A stretch of 64,000 bases of DNA, from contig JAWRVZ010000004.1 in NCBI GenBank assembly GCA_037043235.1, positions 163,501-227,500 of the forward strand, given 5' to 3'. Each line of letters begins with the position of its first letter. Position 1 is the first letter of the stretch. The translations under genes were made by a program, and so were the position numbers. Shown piece by piece: positions 27,201 to 41,200 of this stretch. The notes beneath the pieces are model-generated. The model made no database searches, had not been told where the DNA came from, and saw only the letters and a list, made by a program, of their open reading frames with translations. Origin of the DNA: Rhodeus uyekii (lineage: Eukaryota > Chordata > Actinopteri > Cypriniformes > Acheilognathidae).

Positions 27201-29761
27201 TTCTTACAAGGGAAAAAGATGACAAAAGTGACTGAGTGCCAAAAACTCATCCAAGAAACAAAGTCGAACAGGTTTTTAATCAGGTGAGAGTGAGATGAAA
27301 GCATGTTCATTTTGATGTGAACTATACCTTTAAGATTTGAATTAAGGAAAGAAATTAAAGTTTGTTTAAGACCAGGCAATTATTAAAATGATTGTATATC
27401 CGACAGTGTCAACAAAAAGTATTGATACTTAAATTATGCTTAAAAATGTAGTCATTGCAGTTTAAAACAAAATATCAAAACATTAATTTTCAGGTAAAAC
27501 CAAAGTGATTCGCTTGGACCAAGTGACTTTTAATGTTGGTAATTTTTTGTTTATTTAACCTAATATGTAACAAAATTTGAAAACCACATCACCTGATTTC
27601 CTTGGATGCCAGTTCAATTTTGAGTGAAGTTAAAAATGCTAGCATTGTTTTTAAATAATTCGTTTTTAAATTTCTTAAGCTGTTTTGACTGTCCAAACAA
27701 GTCAAAGTCTGCTTAGATCTGGAAATTAGGATTGCTTTCTGGTCACAGGCCCAAATTTGCTATAGCTACAAACTTTGAAATAGTCTTCCAGTATCCATTC
27801 ACATCTATTCGTTTATTTTGTCTTTTAAAGGCAGGGTAGACAATTTGTTCCAGATATATATATTTTTTTATGCTGGTTGAAAGTCACATCCTGATAACAA
27901 TCGCTACGTTTTATGTATGTAACATACCGGTGTTATATCTGTGGAAGGTGTAGGACCATAAAATGTTTGTCCAATTATGGAATTCGGTTCGAATGCTTTG
28001 AAAATGGTGTGACTAGAGTGTTCTGAAGGGAGGGTGAGATCTTATACTTTCAAAGCTAACTTGTTATCGTTAGTCCCTCTAAAAATTGCCTGCCCTAACG
28101 TCCTGAATTTGCATAGGTTACAGCATTTTAGTCAACATAGCATTGCTTTTAATGTGGTTTAAAAAAGAAAAAGAAAAGAAGTCTGCCTGGGAATAAGTTG
28201 CAGGCTGCAGTTAAAAAAACAACCTGTCATCCTCTCGAGATGGGTTTAGGTTTCTGAATAAATTTAAACTTTTACCCTCACACAAGAGATGCTGAAAAAG
28301 AAGTGAGAAGAGGCACAACACCAAAGACGTTATATTAGTGCATGTTCACAATGCAGTGTTCTGTTAAAACACATTCTGTGTGTGAACAGGAAGACTCCCA
28401 GACTGACACTTTTGAGGAAGAACTCACGACTGGATTTAGTAAAGATTTCAAGCTTAGTCGCATTAAATTTGTCATGCAGTAACAATTAAACTAGATGACA
28501 ATGAGCAGAACTGTCTTTTCTGATTTGGTCTCAAAATTCCAAGCTAATAACTTTTGGTTCCCAGAACGTTCTTTAGTAAAGTTTTTTTTTTTTTGGTTAG
28601 CTGAAAGTTTTCTGAACCGAACTATAACATTAGTTTTTGGTATGTATACTCACGTATATATGATTTCTGTGCTTTTCACAATACGCTTAATCTTGGCTTA
28701 ATATTTTAGCTATAAAGTTTGTTAAGATTTATCTGATCATTGTTATGCTTTTTGATTATTTATACATGTTATTAAATGCTGTATTCAACTAATTCCAGAG
28801 TTCTCTATAGTCATTAGACAAAAACATTGGCAACATTTTCACTGGAAGCTTAGTTAACATGCAAACAATAACCTAAAAATATAAAAGTTATTTTTGGGTT
28901 ATTTATGTTTGGGAAAGTTGATTAAAAGTAATTTTAAAAATGGCAGAGAAAACAGAAGTTATCTTTTTGCCAACTAATGCACAAAATTCACACTTTTTTT
29001 TCGATTTTGCGGTCGCTCACATCCCACTTGCTCTTTTCGTCTCTCACCTGCTGTTTGTGGCACCATAGCTGTTACAGGACTTGACCAATCACTCCAAAAC
29101 GATTCATCTCTAGGCTTGACTCTTATTTGCACTGTGCAGTTTTCCCCTGCGACCAGAGAAACTAGCTTATGGAGGTGTTTTGACACCTATGAGGAGTGAA
29201 TGTAGATTGCATTAGTAAATGAACTTCTATACATACTGCTCATACAGTAATATTTCAATAGTCAAAATCACCTGTCCAACTCTGCTTGATGTGTTTTTGG
29301 AGCTGTAACGAATTTCATACTGTGAGCCAAATGCTAAATTGTTTGGTCTTTTCCATTTGACTAACAATTGGCCCACTTCACCCGTCGGATGAAGGGATAT
29401 ATTTGATGGAGGATCCAGTAGATCTTGGAGGAAGACATAAGCATATCTATGTAATCTATGCAAGAATGAAAACTGCAAAGTAAATTCATAAGAGCTTCTG
29501 TAGCACTTACGGTGATTCTCCACACTGACATTGCGACTGTAGACAGTTGTGTTGGTGTCTCCGTCTATGACTCTGAGGCCGATGTTGACATGCACAAAGA
29601 CATCACTTGAAGGGAATGTGCAAATATACAGACCTTTCGCCTCCTCATAAATTTGTTGTTTCACATCACATCTTTTTTCTCCTGTTGTTCTGTTTGATAC
29701 AAACATGAAGCTTGAAGCAGGTCCACAACCACCATAGAAAGTCCCCACATTTTAAAATTGG

Positions 29762-29808
<47 letters not shown>

Positions 29809-30566
29809 CCCGTATTTTCCGCACTATAAGGTGCACCTAAAAGACGTAAATTTTCTCAAAAATCGTCCGTGCGCCTTATAATCCGATGCGCCTTATGGCG
29901 CGGAAAATGCGGGGGGGGGGTGTTTGTGTATATATGTTATATATATATGTGTGTGTGTGTGTTTGTGATTTTAAATGTGGGAATCTATCTATCTATCTAT
30001 ATATATATAAATTCCCACATTTAAAATGTACAAACGCACACACATATACATGTATACATACATGCAAATATATATATTGTACATATATGTTAATTTGAAT
30101 TTAAGTTTGGATGAAAATACTTAGAACACTTACTCATCAATTATGTAGAGAAAATAATAGGACTTTCCTACAGGTGCTTCCCAAAAACAAGTGAAGTCTT
30201 CTTGCGTCCTGGTGAAGCATTTTGGATCTTTATCCATTGCCAAGAGAGCAAACTCTAATAAAAAGGAGAAAACCAAACGCTACAGTATTCATAAAGTGCA
30301 TAGTTTCGAAGCCAATGCATGTAGCATTTTAGGAACATTCATGTTTTTAATTAACACTTGTTTTTCATAGCTAAAACACAACTAGAACCGCTGAAACAAC
30401 CCCTTAGCTAAATTTACTCAATATAAAATATATAAGTGAAAAATAACTCAAACAAAATCTGACCAACTCACTTTTTTGTCTTACCTTGCTTTGATAGGTG
30501 AAACTCTAAATGCACTTGATTGATTAGACAGGAAAGGAGAATCCACCACGTGCTCACCAGATCCAT
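24296..30566 (-). CDS. mpl: Thrombopoietin receptor (MPL), class I cytokine receptor
   Basis: MPL signals through JAK2/STAT for thrombocyte and stem-cell production. Twelve exons (minus): 30485-30566 (signal peptide, MDLVSTWWILLSCL), 30134-30254, about 29511-29741, 29272-29423, 29048-29186, 26890-27001, 26633-26796, 25844-25986, 25604-25753, 25425-25506, 25217-25304 and 24296-24757. There are two cytokine-receptor modules, each with Cys-containing strands (KCFTRTQEDFTCFW; LCKWGGELYDD) and a WSxWS box (WSDWSSPV near 29090; DWSDWSKS near 25640). One TM helix (WIFIVCIPVTLLIITAAMIAF) leads to a Box1-like LWPSVPNLNKVLESFL. The tail keeps VVEILPE and NHSYL, as in human. Exon number matches human MPL as I recall it. 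The exon near 29741 has no visible AG acceptor, so its start is provisional. Tail-to-tail with orc1; same strand as tie1. Confidence 0.93.
24835..25110. repeat. Fold-back GGTAACACTTTA-type repeat, copy 3
   Basis: Begins TTAACACTTTGCAATAAGG and ends CCTTATTGTAAAGTGTTACC, inverted ends of the same family as 14393 and 22603. Inner words GTTAGTTCACATGAAC and GTTAATGCACTG are also shared. It is in an mpl intron. Confidence 0.75.
26240..26470. repeat. GC-rich block in an mpl intron, unidentified
   Basis: About 230 bases, far more GC-rich than the intron around them (CGGACCGCCCGAGGGGGGCC). A related phrase, GGGGCCCAATGC, reappears near 30679. This suggests a dispersed repeat, but no ends or target duplication were found. 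Confidence 0.35.
27084..27340. repeat. Fold-back GGGATAGTTCAC-type repeat in an mpl intron
   Basis: Starts AAAGGGATAGTTCACTTGAAAATGACATT and ends with the inverted partner TTTTGATGTGAACTATACCTTTAA. Same family as 4646, 43421 and 48621. Confidence 0.8.
27826..28096. repeat. Inverted-repeat element (AAAGGCAGGGTAGACAATTT ends)
   Basis: The left end AAAGGCAGGGTAGACAATTTG and right end AAAAATTGCCTGCCCT are imperfectly complementary across about 270 bases, the structure of a MITE. It is in the long mpl intron and has no coding capacity. Confidence 0.55.
29758..30090. repeat. Microsatellites plus a small palindromic MITE in an mpl intron
   Basis: CA/TA runs (29761-29806) precede a palindromic element, CCCCGTATTTTCCGCACTATAAGG to CCTTATGGCGCGGAAAATGCGGGG (about 29808-29915). 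GT/TA and ATCT runs follow. ATTTTAAATGTGGGAAT at about 29967 and its inverse at about 30010 form a hairpin. A near-identical phrase marks the edge of the adjacent mpl exon at 29741-29757, so this intron was rearranged right beside the splice site. Confidence 0.75.
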
Positions 30567-31576
30567 TATGTACACAGGGGGTCCATATACACTTTTTAAA
30601 AAACTGTGTAGATATGTTTGTGTTAAGGACTTAATGCTTTTAGGAGAGGGCGGGGAGGTTGGTAGGTGGTCATCTGACGGGGCCCAATGCAATAGGAAGT
30701 GGTTGGACTGGGGATTGAGGCAGGCACCCGGTCTGACAAAGTGCCTCCTTCACACGCACATATATACTCAAGCTCTGGCACTTTATGCTAAAAACTCTAT
30801 GCTCTCTTAATATTCTTATATTAAGTTTAAGTTCATTATATTAATATTTATCACTAATTATTTATCATTCTTTAATTTAATTTTTTTATTAAATTATATA
30901 TTATTATTGTAAATGATTATAATATAATAATATTATATTATGTTATATTAAAGATAAAATGTGTAGAAGGGTATAGACCAATTGAAGAGATCACACTATA
31001 TATTTGACACCCTAGGTGCGAGACATCAGGCATCTGACAAAATATAATCTGGAGTTCCCTTTTTCTTATATATCTAAATATTGTGAACATGTAGCCAACT
31101 GTTGCCTTTGACTCAAATATATGTCATCCTATGTTCCTACCAAGGGCATTTTTTGTGGGATTCAGAAGTTAAAAAACGCCATGCCTGCGTTTTTTGTCTA
31201 AACATTGGACAAATATATAGGCATGTGTGCCAAATTAAAAGTTTGGTGACCACCAAAAATGATTTGCTAAATAGTTAGATAAATTACTATTAAATGCAAT
31301 ACTTAACTGTAAATTTTAAGTAGGTTAGTTTTTTGTTTTGAGTGTGTGAGTTGAAGGAAACTGAGTTGACATACCCTGAATGACAGTTCTTGGGCCTGTG
31401 GCAGAATAGGAGGAAATACCCTTGACAGATCAGCAAGCTGCAGCAGGGAAGGGGGCCTGACCTCAACCCCACTACTTGAAGAGAGTGAAAGAAAGAGTGA
31501 GTACTTTCTGTTCCTATCAGTGGATTGTCTACGGTTGTCTCCAAATGCGTTTTGAGTCCTGTCACCATAATGATGG
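30567..31576. other. Gap between mpl and the tie1 3' UTR
   Basis: AT-rich, with a stretch almost all A/T at 30830-30960. It holds the mpl promoter; no TATA box or known element was assigned. No coding exon was recognised. Confidence 0.5.
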
Positions 31577-31582
31577 TTTATT
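31577..31582 (-). terminator. Candidate poly(A) signal for tie1
   Basis: AATAAA on the minus strand, about 620 bases after the tie1 stop codon. I saw no nearer canonical hexamer in that orientation, but alternatives were not exhaustively excluded. Confidence 0.4.
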
Positions 31583-32200
31583 TTTTTTGGAAGTAAACAT
31601 TCTTTAACTTTTTAAATGGTCATAGGATGGATATAGACTGTCATACATATACATCATATGTAAATAACATCATAAAAAAGAGCTTAAAAATCTTTTAGTG
31701 GCATTTTACGGTCTGATAAACAGCATGAACATTATGTACAGAACTCACTCAAAGTGAACAAATGAGTTTCAGCAAGGACAATACATCAATTTCTCAAGTG
31801 CTACAAAGAATACTGGCGCTTTTGTCCTTGGAATGAACTGCATTTGATGTATGTCAACAACCTCACACTAAGATTCTCCCAATAAAAAAAATGGGAAAAG
31901 AGTTCAATGCATAGTCCAGATCCCCACAGACCCAGCCTGCTACATTTGTAGCTTATCTTGTAGGTTCCTCTTGAGTAATCCAAGGCCAACATGTCCTGAG
32001 ATCAGAATCTTTCTAGAATCTAGAGTCCCTGCTCCTAAGAGTGTCCTTTCACAGTCTGTTCTCTATAGCCATGTGGTCTTGGTGGAGTGTCTTTTTGAAC
32101 GATGGAACCTGGCCACAGGGGAGTGACAGTAGCGCAAAGCCCTACTGTGATGATCCTCCCTTGGGCTGTGAACCCTTCTTGGGTCTGGGGGGGCTGGTAG

Positions 32201-35200
32201 TCAGGCCTCTTCGGCTGTAGCATCTATTCCAGCATAAGTGAAGTTCTCAAAGAGAGCCATGTTGACATAGGTCTGGATGAAAGACAAGGGTTAGAGGCTG
32301 GTTCATGGCTACATGCACATACAACAAACACATACAGATACAACTGGATCTGAATTGTTGACATCATATCTGTGCCACATATTTTATATGCATTTTGGGA
32401 TATCACATTTTTTGAAGCACATTTACAGAATAAATCCCTCAATGTGGAACAAAAAACTCTTGTGGCTGCCTCAACAGTGGATGTGATTGGATAACTGGAC
32501 TAACCAGCGGGCCAATTTCATTGCACAACAAATGTTGGTTTGATCATTTTGAAATGTCTGAGCTTGTTGTGAAAGACATTTTTATTCATTAAATTTACAA
32601 GATTTATTCATTTTTTTTCATTATAACATTAAACAAGATTATGTTTATAATTATTTGATCCATAATTGATACATAAAAATGATCCACAATGATCCATAAA
32701 AATGTAATGACCATTACGGGAGGGGAAGAAATACATTTGAAGTATAGAGAGAGTAATGTGTTCCTGATAAGGAATGGAAAATTACAATTGAGCCTTTAAC
32801 CTTGACTAGATATAAAAATGCTGGAGCAAGCCTCCCCTCCTTGGTCACACTCTGCAGGGTAGATTCGATTTCTGTATGACTGTTGACCTTCTCTTGCAAG
32901 AAAATAAATCTTTATAAAGACAATTGGTATATTTGTCTCTTATTCTGAATTGATAAAAAGATTTTGCCACCACACTGTCATCAGTCTGATTTGTTAGATA
33001 CTGAATACGAGTAATGGCTGCCAAAAATTTAGCTGGAATAAATTACATTTTAAAATATATTAAAATAGTAAAGATTACTTTAAATTAAATCATGTTTCAC
33101 AATATTATAGTTTTTGATCAGTTAAATGCAGCCTTGGTGAGCAAAAGAGAGTTTTAAAAAACATTACAAAATCGTACCGAACCAAAATAATTTAGACAGT
33201 AGTAATGTATGTCAATGAGGATAGTTGTGGTATTAATTGTGGTATTAATTTTGTGATTGAAACTACCTAGCAACCACCTGTAACCACACAGCCATGCCCT
33301 GGTAATCATTCACAAAAACTCCTCATGTTGGTGAGTTTTACATATGCAAGCATCATTGTGTTTTTCCTTACCTTCCGTGCCTCTTGCATCCGATTAAGCT
33401 GGACAGATATTTGTGAAAATGGCGGTCGCTCATATGGTCTATCTCGCCAGCACTGCCTCATAAGTTCATACCTGTTAATGGATCATTTTATATCAGGAAA
33501 TCTAATTAAAATTATTAATACAGTTGATCACTATAGAAAGAAACTACAATAATACATGAACATCTGTGCTTACACTTCATCATCACAGTTCCTAGGCTGC
33601 TCCATTCTGTAGCCCTGAGGAAGCTTCTCATAGAGCTCAGCACAGGTCATCCCACAGTACGGAGTCCCACCTTGAGGAAAACAGATTCGTAGCCTTCATC
33701 TTGCTGAAACATCTTTATAAAGAATCGAGGCTGTTAAAACTATCATCAATGAACTTACCTAAACTTACAATTTCCCACAGAAGAACTCCAAAAGACCACC
33801 TGAAAGCCCAAGAAGAAAATCAAACTTAAGAAGATTCAATAAGCAACAATCTGTAAAACCGTGGTAAAAGTGGAAAAAGACAATGGCAATGCAATATGTG
33901 TATTATTAAAAAGTTAGCTGGTGATGTGATATCTTAAAAGAAACTTTATATATTGAAGAAATTGATATTCAGGGGCATTTTATACCTTCATAAATGCAAA
34001 GTTTTTTAAACATCTCATGTTTTATGTTGAATTCTTAAAATTGCATTAATTGTAAAATTATTGTTTAGTTGCAAAACAGAGCAAACAATATTGACAAAAC
34101 TGTGTTTGATATTATCTTTTGCATTCTTGATATTATCTATTCTTGCTTGTATCATCGCACTAAAACCCTACTTTTACAAGGGTACAATGTGGACAATGGC
34201 AGTAATGTAGCGTCAAAGTTGTGCATCTTCGGAAGTGAAGATGTTACACTGAAAGACTATACATGATCGGTTCTGTTATTTTAACGCGGCGTAGAATTAA
34301 GTAAATGGAAAAACTTTTTGCTCATTCTACAGTTTGGGAACCATTGATCTATGGCAATCAAACCCCAGGCTTTGTGTGAAATCGATAACAAACCAATTTA
34401 ATGGAGAAAAATATGTTTGTATGTCATGTTGGTCACGTTGTTTTCGATATGTTTAGTGCGCAATGTTTTTAAGTGGGCAAAAATAGGTTGTTTTGACAGA
34501 GGCATTGTGGTCTTGTAGAACACGCTAGTCTAAATTTGAGCTTCCTGGTTTATGTTATCAGTTCCTTCCTGCTTATTTATCAGTTACCCATTAAACATTT
34601 TAAAAAATAAAGGCATGCTAATTTGGATTGAAACTTGGAGATGGCATAGCAAGTGGTGTTCTAATATTTAAGAGACAATTAATTTATTTATCTCACATTT
34701 TTCTTTTCATTTTCAAGTAGAAATTTAAGGGCCAGACACTGACATTTAAAATGTCATAATAAGGCCTGATAAGTTCATAATGATGTTTATCTCTGCAAAA
34801 ATCACACATATTTTTCATTGCACTTACACATCACTCTTTGTGGTGTAGACACTGTAGTTTAGAGACTCGATGGCCATCCATCGAACAGGCAGTCTTCCCT
34901 GAATCAAAGAAGCCAACTTTCAACCAGTTTTATGAGAAGTCTTTTGCATTTCAGTCATATTATTTTATATTGAAGTCCAACAGAACATTATTTCAGTGAA
35001 TTTGAATAATAATATAAAGGGTGGATACACTATGCACTCAAAAGCTGAGTAAGAAAGCACATATGAGCTTAACCATTTCATAGACATACTCCTCACCATG
35101 GTCTTTTTGACATAAACCTCCTCACCACGTGAGAGGCCAAAATCTGCGATTTTTGCAACTAGGTTTTCACCCACAAGTACATTTCTTGCTGCCAAATCTC

Positions 35201-38200
35201 TGTGGATGAACTATTTACACACAAACAAGAAAACCAGACAGAATTAGGACGTAACACATAACAAAAAAGGGAAAAAGTGACATAAAAATCGACAACAGTC
35301 ACATTAAATTGAATGACACATTAAAAAAACTACTAATTAATAATAATAATGAATAATTTAGAGAATTATTTAAATTAAAAACTACTAATTAAACATGCGG
35401 CAACATTGCAGGCAAAAAACAATGAAATTCCTTAATTAATTTTGCCCATCAACATCTGTATTCTTAAATATGCATCTCCTGAATATGAAACCTTTTGTAC
35501 CTGTTTGTCACTAAGGTAATGCATGCCAGTTGCTACATCAGCAGCAAACTGCAAGAGCTGCTGGGAGGTGAGTGTGGAGGCAGTTCCGTGCTCCTTGGCA
35601 AAGGCAGGATCGGTCTCGAGGACACGACTCTTCCTTAGGAAGTCCAAAAGATTCCCAAAAGGTGCATATTCAATTGCAATGTAAAGATAACCTGTGGATA
35701 ACAGAAACTGTCATATATCTGCACTAGAGGAAAATTCATACGTAAGGGTTTTCACCAAATAAAGTACTCTGACAAAAGTGATATGAAGCCTCATAAACAT
35801 GATCAAAATTTTTAGAATCAACTCTGAGGCACTTTTTTAGCATCTGACCATAATTCTATTTAATGCCAGAAGGTGGCGCACACACCTCTGTTCTCACAGG
35901 CACCAATGAGATTAATTATGTTTGGATGCTGTCCCAATTTACACAGCACTTCTAATTCACCGGCAAAGTCTCGATGGTCATTCTCTGAGGCGAACTCTGC
36001 AGGTGCACAAAGCAGACACACAAAATCACAATCATGTACAAACAGACCTTGCCTAACAGTGCTGTTTTGGCCTTTGTCTTACCCTTAAGCATTTTTATGG
36101 CAGCACTCGTTTTTATGCCATCTCTTTTGACCATGGCCTTGATGACCTGACCAAAGTTTCCTTCTCCTATGACATCCTCAAACCTAATGTCCTCCCACTC
36201 CAGTATGGGATAGGTGAGGGGCTCTGGGGAAGGCTTTGGTCGTCGGGTCAGTGTGAGAGTCCCTGAGTTGAACTGTAAGATAGTCTCTTCTCCCTGAAAT
36301 TGCACGTGTTGACATTTATAAGAGATTTAAAAGTTTTTGCTTTTGTACTTATCATTGTTATAGTACTTATAGTCAAATCCACTTTAAGTCATTAAATATA
36401 ACAAATTGACATGAAATTTTCATTTTATAGACGCTTTCATACAAAACGACTTACTTCGCATTCAAGGAACAAATTGACATTCTAATCAGTTCTTATCGAA
36501 CCCATGACCTTGGCATTACAAGGGTTCCCCTCAATTGAAATCAGGGTGGGGATGATGCTTACAGCTTAATATTTTTGTGGAAACCATGATACATTACATA
36601 GAAAGTTCAAATGAACAGTAATTATTTTACAATGTAAAAGTCTTTACTTTCTGTCTTGATCAGTTGAATGCATATTTGCTAAATAAAAGTGGTAATACAA
36701 TTTTGTTGTTGTTGCAACTATCACACTGCAATGAAGCATTAAGACAGCAAATTTATGTCAACGCAGAATTTCAACATTTATTGGATTTGAATTGTGTCCA
36801 AAACTGTCCATTTGTCTGCTGTCCATTTAAATTCACAACAAGCATAAGAGTAAAAAAAGTAAAATAAAGTGTCCACTCACTGATCCAGACTGATAGGTGA
36901 ATGTCCGTCTTCGTTTAAGGACAGATTTGCGAATGCAGAAGAGAGCCACGAGGGCCAGAAGAATGGTCACACAGGTTACACCTACTGACCCAACCACAGC
37001 CCAAAGAAGCTGATGATCCTCAGTCATTGCCCGCCCAACATGCTGAGTGGTGGGAATAAAACTGGAGAATCCTGAATGATATAAAATAAAGTAAAATGCC
37101 TTTTTATGAGAGAGAACATTTTAGAAAAGCATTGACAGTAGGCTTTCTCCCATTAATTCTTTCTGGAGTCTTACCGTCTTCACGTGTCCTGGCTTGTACG
37201 AACTTGCTCCACTCCCCTGGTGCCTTGGAGAAAGCCCTCACCCTAAACTGGTACAATGTGCTCCCATTGAGAGATGTCACATCCTTTGTGGTTTTGTTGC
37301 CATCGTCTGTGTCCACCCAAGGGTGCAAGCTGCCATGGCCCACTGGCTGATACTCAATGCTGTATTTCACTATGCCTCCATTGGGGTCCTCGGGGGGCTG
37401 CCAGTGAAGCCTGACTGCATTGATAGACAGGGCATCTGCCTGAACGTTCCGTGGGGAAGAAGGGCCTGGAGAGAGATCATATGCAATTTTGCCTTTTCAA
37501 TATCCTTTCACCGTCACACTAATGAGTTTGTTCCTTTCTACCACACCCTATCTAGTGTCTAACATTCATCACCTACTTGCGCCTACTTGGGGGACATGCA
37601 AGATTTCTGTTACCCTGCTTATAGATGTGAATATGGTGTGGCTTTGAAGGGGGCCCATGGCTGCCGCAGTTTATCAGCCGGACGACCACTTGGTAGTCTC
37701 TGTGGTACTCCAGATTGTAGAGCTTGATGGAAAGCACATTAAGCAAGGTGGTTTCCTCCCACAGCTTCTCTCCATGTGGTCCGTAGAGCTGCACTAAAAA
37801 GCCAGTGGCCTTGTGGTACCTGCCAATCAAGGACCACCTGATGGTGGCATTACGGCCCTCCAAAGAGTTGGAATCAATCTCCGGCCTGGCTGTGGGCTCT
37901 AGCGACACAGAATACGCAATCAGAAGCTGTGTGCCGCAGCTGACCTACGTAAAAACTATACTGCACTATATTTCCAGTCTGTTTCTCCAGATTTTGGTCC
38001 ATCCATGTCAACATCATCCAAACATCCATCGTCACCTCAAAGAATCCCACTGTTCTTCTCATTATAGGTTAAGAAGAGTAAAGAGGCCCCTAACTTTATT
38101 TATTCTCTTGACCATATAAGTCACTTAATCTCATCGAAACACATTATTTAATGTTTAGACACTCATTAATTCAATTTGAACAGTTTTGATTTGAAATTAT

Positions 38201-41200
38201 CTAATTGTTTTCATTGGAAAATAGTGGTTATAGTTATACAAATTTTTTTGCCTTGGCATCTAACTCAAATATGTACTAAGTTGAAGTACAAAATCTTTAT
38301 AAAATTAAAGATATATAGAATCTAAGCTAAGTTAAAACTATAAGGAAATATTTAAAAAACAAATAAATATGACAAAAGCATGTAACAAAATTACAAAAAA
38401 TGTAACAAAATAAAAGCTGATTCAAAATATTAATAAATACAGTGATTGTATTTAAATATAATAACAATGGGATCATTACCTCTGGGGTAAGATTATATTA
38501 TTTCACATAATAATTATTATAAATATATTAATTACATTTACATTAATCATGTATTTTATCTGTATCAGATGTCTTTTACATTTATAGTTGGGACAGGTTT
38601 ACTTGAGGTTTCTTTTGAATGCCACAGGTAGGGGGCATTCTTACCTAAATAGTGGCCCTGTACATTGTCATCCTGTACATACTAAACTCATCTGTAAATA
38701 TGTTTTTGAGGGATGCATTTCCCCCATCTTTCCTTGCCAAGTCATTTTTATGTTTAGTGTGATTGATTCTCACCTGGACAGTCAGTCTCCATGATTGCCT
38801 CTGGACCTAAAGGACCCTCTCCTCCGTCTCCTGGACGAGTGAGTTGTACGCGGACATGGTATCTGGTTGAGGGCTTCAGGTTTGGTAGTGTGATTTGATC
38901 GCTGCCATACACTTAATAAAAAAAAAAAATATACTGTATGCCTATGACTTATCTAGTATATTATTGTGATTCAACATGTGGTTGAACTTAACAGAAGTAA
39001 TTTACAATTTCCCACCTATGATGGAGGACCAGGAGTCCTCTGTATCCACTGGTTTGTAAAGCAGTTTAGTGGAAATAATGGGACCGTCACCCATATAAAT
39101 GTTCACTGGCTTCACAACCAGTTGTTTGCTACTTCTCGACAGCAGTGTAGGAGCGGTGGTTGGGTAGGGTGGCTCTAGTTAACAGGATAGTGGAAATGTA
39201 AGAGTCTTTCAGGTAGAGAGAACATCATTGGAAGAAACCGATTCCTAAAATGAATCTCACCTTTGACAGTTAAGGTAAACTTGAAAGAATCCTGCCCACC
39301 ATTGGTGGAGACTCGACATTCCCACAAACCACTATGCTCTACAGACAGCCGGGGGATCTCAAAATGAGCTGTGCTTTTTTTGGAGTTCATGGTAGTGTGG
39401 GATGCCTGAAGAATTAGCAAAAAAGTAGACGATCAAAAAGACAATCTTTTCACTTTCTTTAAACAACATATGCAACTTTTGATTACCCTTCTGGCAAAAC
39501 TTTACTTCATATATAATGCATAATAAAAGTATTATATATGAAAGTATTTTTAATGCATTAATTATGTGAAAAATTTTAACCACAGTTATAATACATCTGT
39601 CAGGGTTCTGCCACATTCAGTCTAGTCCAGGGGTGGGCAAACTATTTGTCTCGCGGGCCACATTGGGTTCATAAAATTGACAGAGGGGCCGGGGTGAAGG
39701 TCGTACCTGTGCATTTACTAATAAGAAATCCTAGAAAACCTGTATAAAGTATAGTTTTGTCTTAAATGACTCGACTGGGACACGTGAAATTACAACAAAA
39801 CAATATTAATAAAATTTAATCGACAGAAAAACCATAATATGCAATGTGACTGAATCATATATTTGCCTCAGCTCTAGATTGACAATCACAGGCGTCCAAT
39901 CACAACTGACCTCTGGAAAAAAGGGAACTAACCAATGACGTTTGATGTTACTATTACAAGAGCAAGCCTCGCCCCACGACTGACAAAAATAAAAGTGCTT
40001 GCGCGAGCAAAAACAGCAGTCAAAAGCAGGCGAATGTTCGGGCGTGCGCAGATTAGATGTCACGCGTGCGCGAGTGATTAAAATGAGCTCACGGGTACCC
40101 GTATTTACGTATAGCTCTGTTTTCCGCTCGCGGATGTAATTTACGCGCGCGCAAACATCAGTTTTGCGCTCGTTCCTTTTTAGCACGGAACTAACGCCAT
40201 AAAGGGGGTGTAGAGGGGTTTGCGACACACGCCTACTCTCCACCACAGCTTAAGCGCCACTGCCGCTTGCAGCCGCGAGTCCGCGACAGAGTGACATTAC
40301 AGGGAAATGTAAAATGAAGAAGGTTTAATACAGGTTCTGCAAATTCGGCGGGCCGGATTAAAAAACCCAACGGGCCGGATATGGCCCGCGGGCCGTAGTT
40401 TGCCCACCCCTGGTCTAGTCATTTCTTGGTGTTGTTCAGAGCTCTGACACTACCATAGTGTCTCGTGTTTTGTGTGTATGCACGCGGCTTCGAGTGTTTG
40501 AGTCGAGCACGCTCTTGTCTGTGTAACACCTTGATTATGATGTCTGATCCCGAGATCTTGTTCAGTTTCGGTTTTGTGTTGGGTTTCGGAAATTCATGAC
40601 CCGTGTGTTCTTCCTTGCCGTGAGAGCGCGAGACAAGTGGTTGCTAGTTCTAGCACGCTCTACGTTATGTGGGTGGGCACATAAACTGAACTGCGTACTC
40701 TTGTGTCTTTGTGCATTGTTGGAGCTCGCTTGTGTTTACATTGGCTTTCATGTTGTGTTTTCGTGTCGCGCGCAGTTTGGTTTTCACCAGCTGCGCGTTG
40801 TCTTTGTTTCATGTGAACACACGCCGATGTGCGTTCGCATTGGCTGTGTTTTTGTGTCTTGTCATTGTTTAACACGCTCATCTTGTTCCCCTGTTACCAC
40901 TTGATTTGTTCCAGCTGTTTCCAACTCAATTATCCTCTCTCCTGTGTTTATTTAATCCCTTCATGTTTGCTGTCTTGTGCTGTTTTGTTGTGTCTCTCTG
41001 TTCCAGTCTAGTGTCCAGTCTAGTCTTCTAGTCGAGTCTTATCTCCGACAGGGTTGTTTTTGTTGTGTTTTGTTTTTATTTTAATAAAGACCCTTTTCTT
41101 TAGCATTGAGTCCTTACCTCATCCCCTTCAGCAAACCTGACAACGTCATAATATTTACATTTATGTCATCTTTAGAACAAATGCATTAAAACAAGCAATT

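Noticed and set aside
40596..41011. Frames of 60-102 codons in the solo LTR
   Set aside because: Low-complexity T/G-rich LTR sequence; no protein family recognised.
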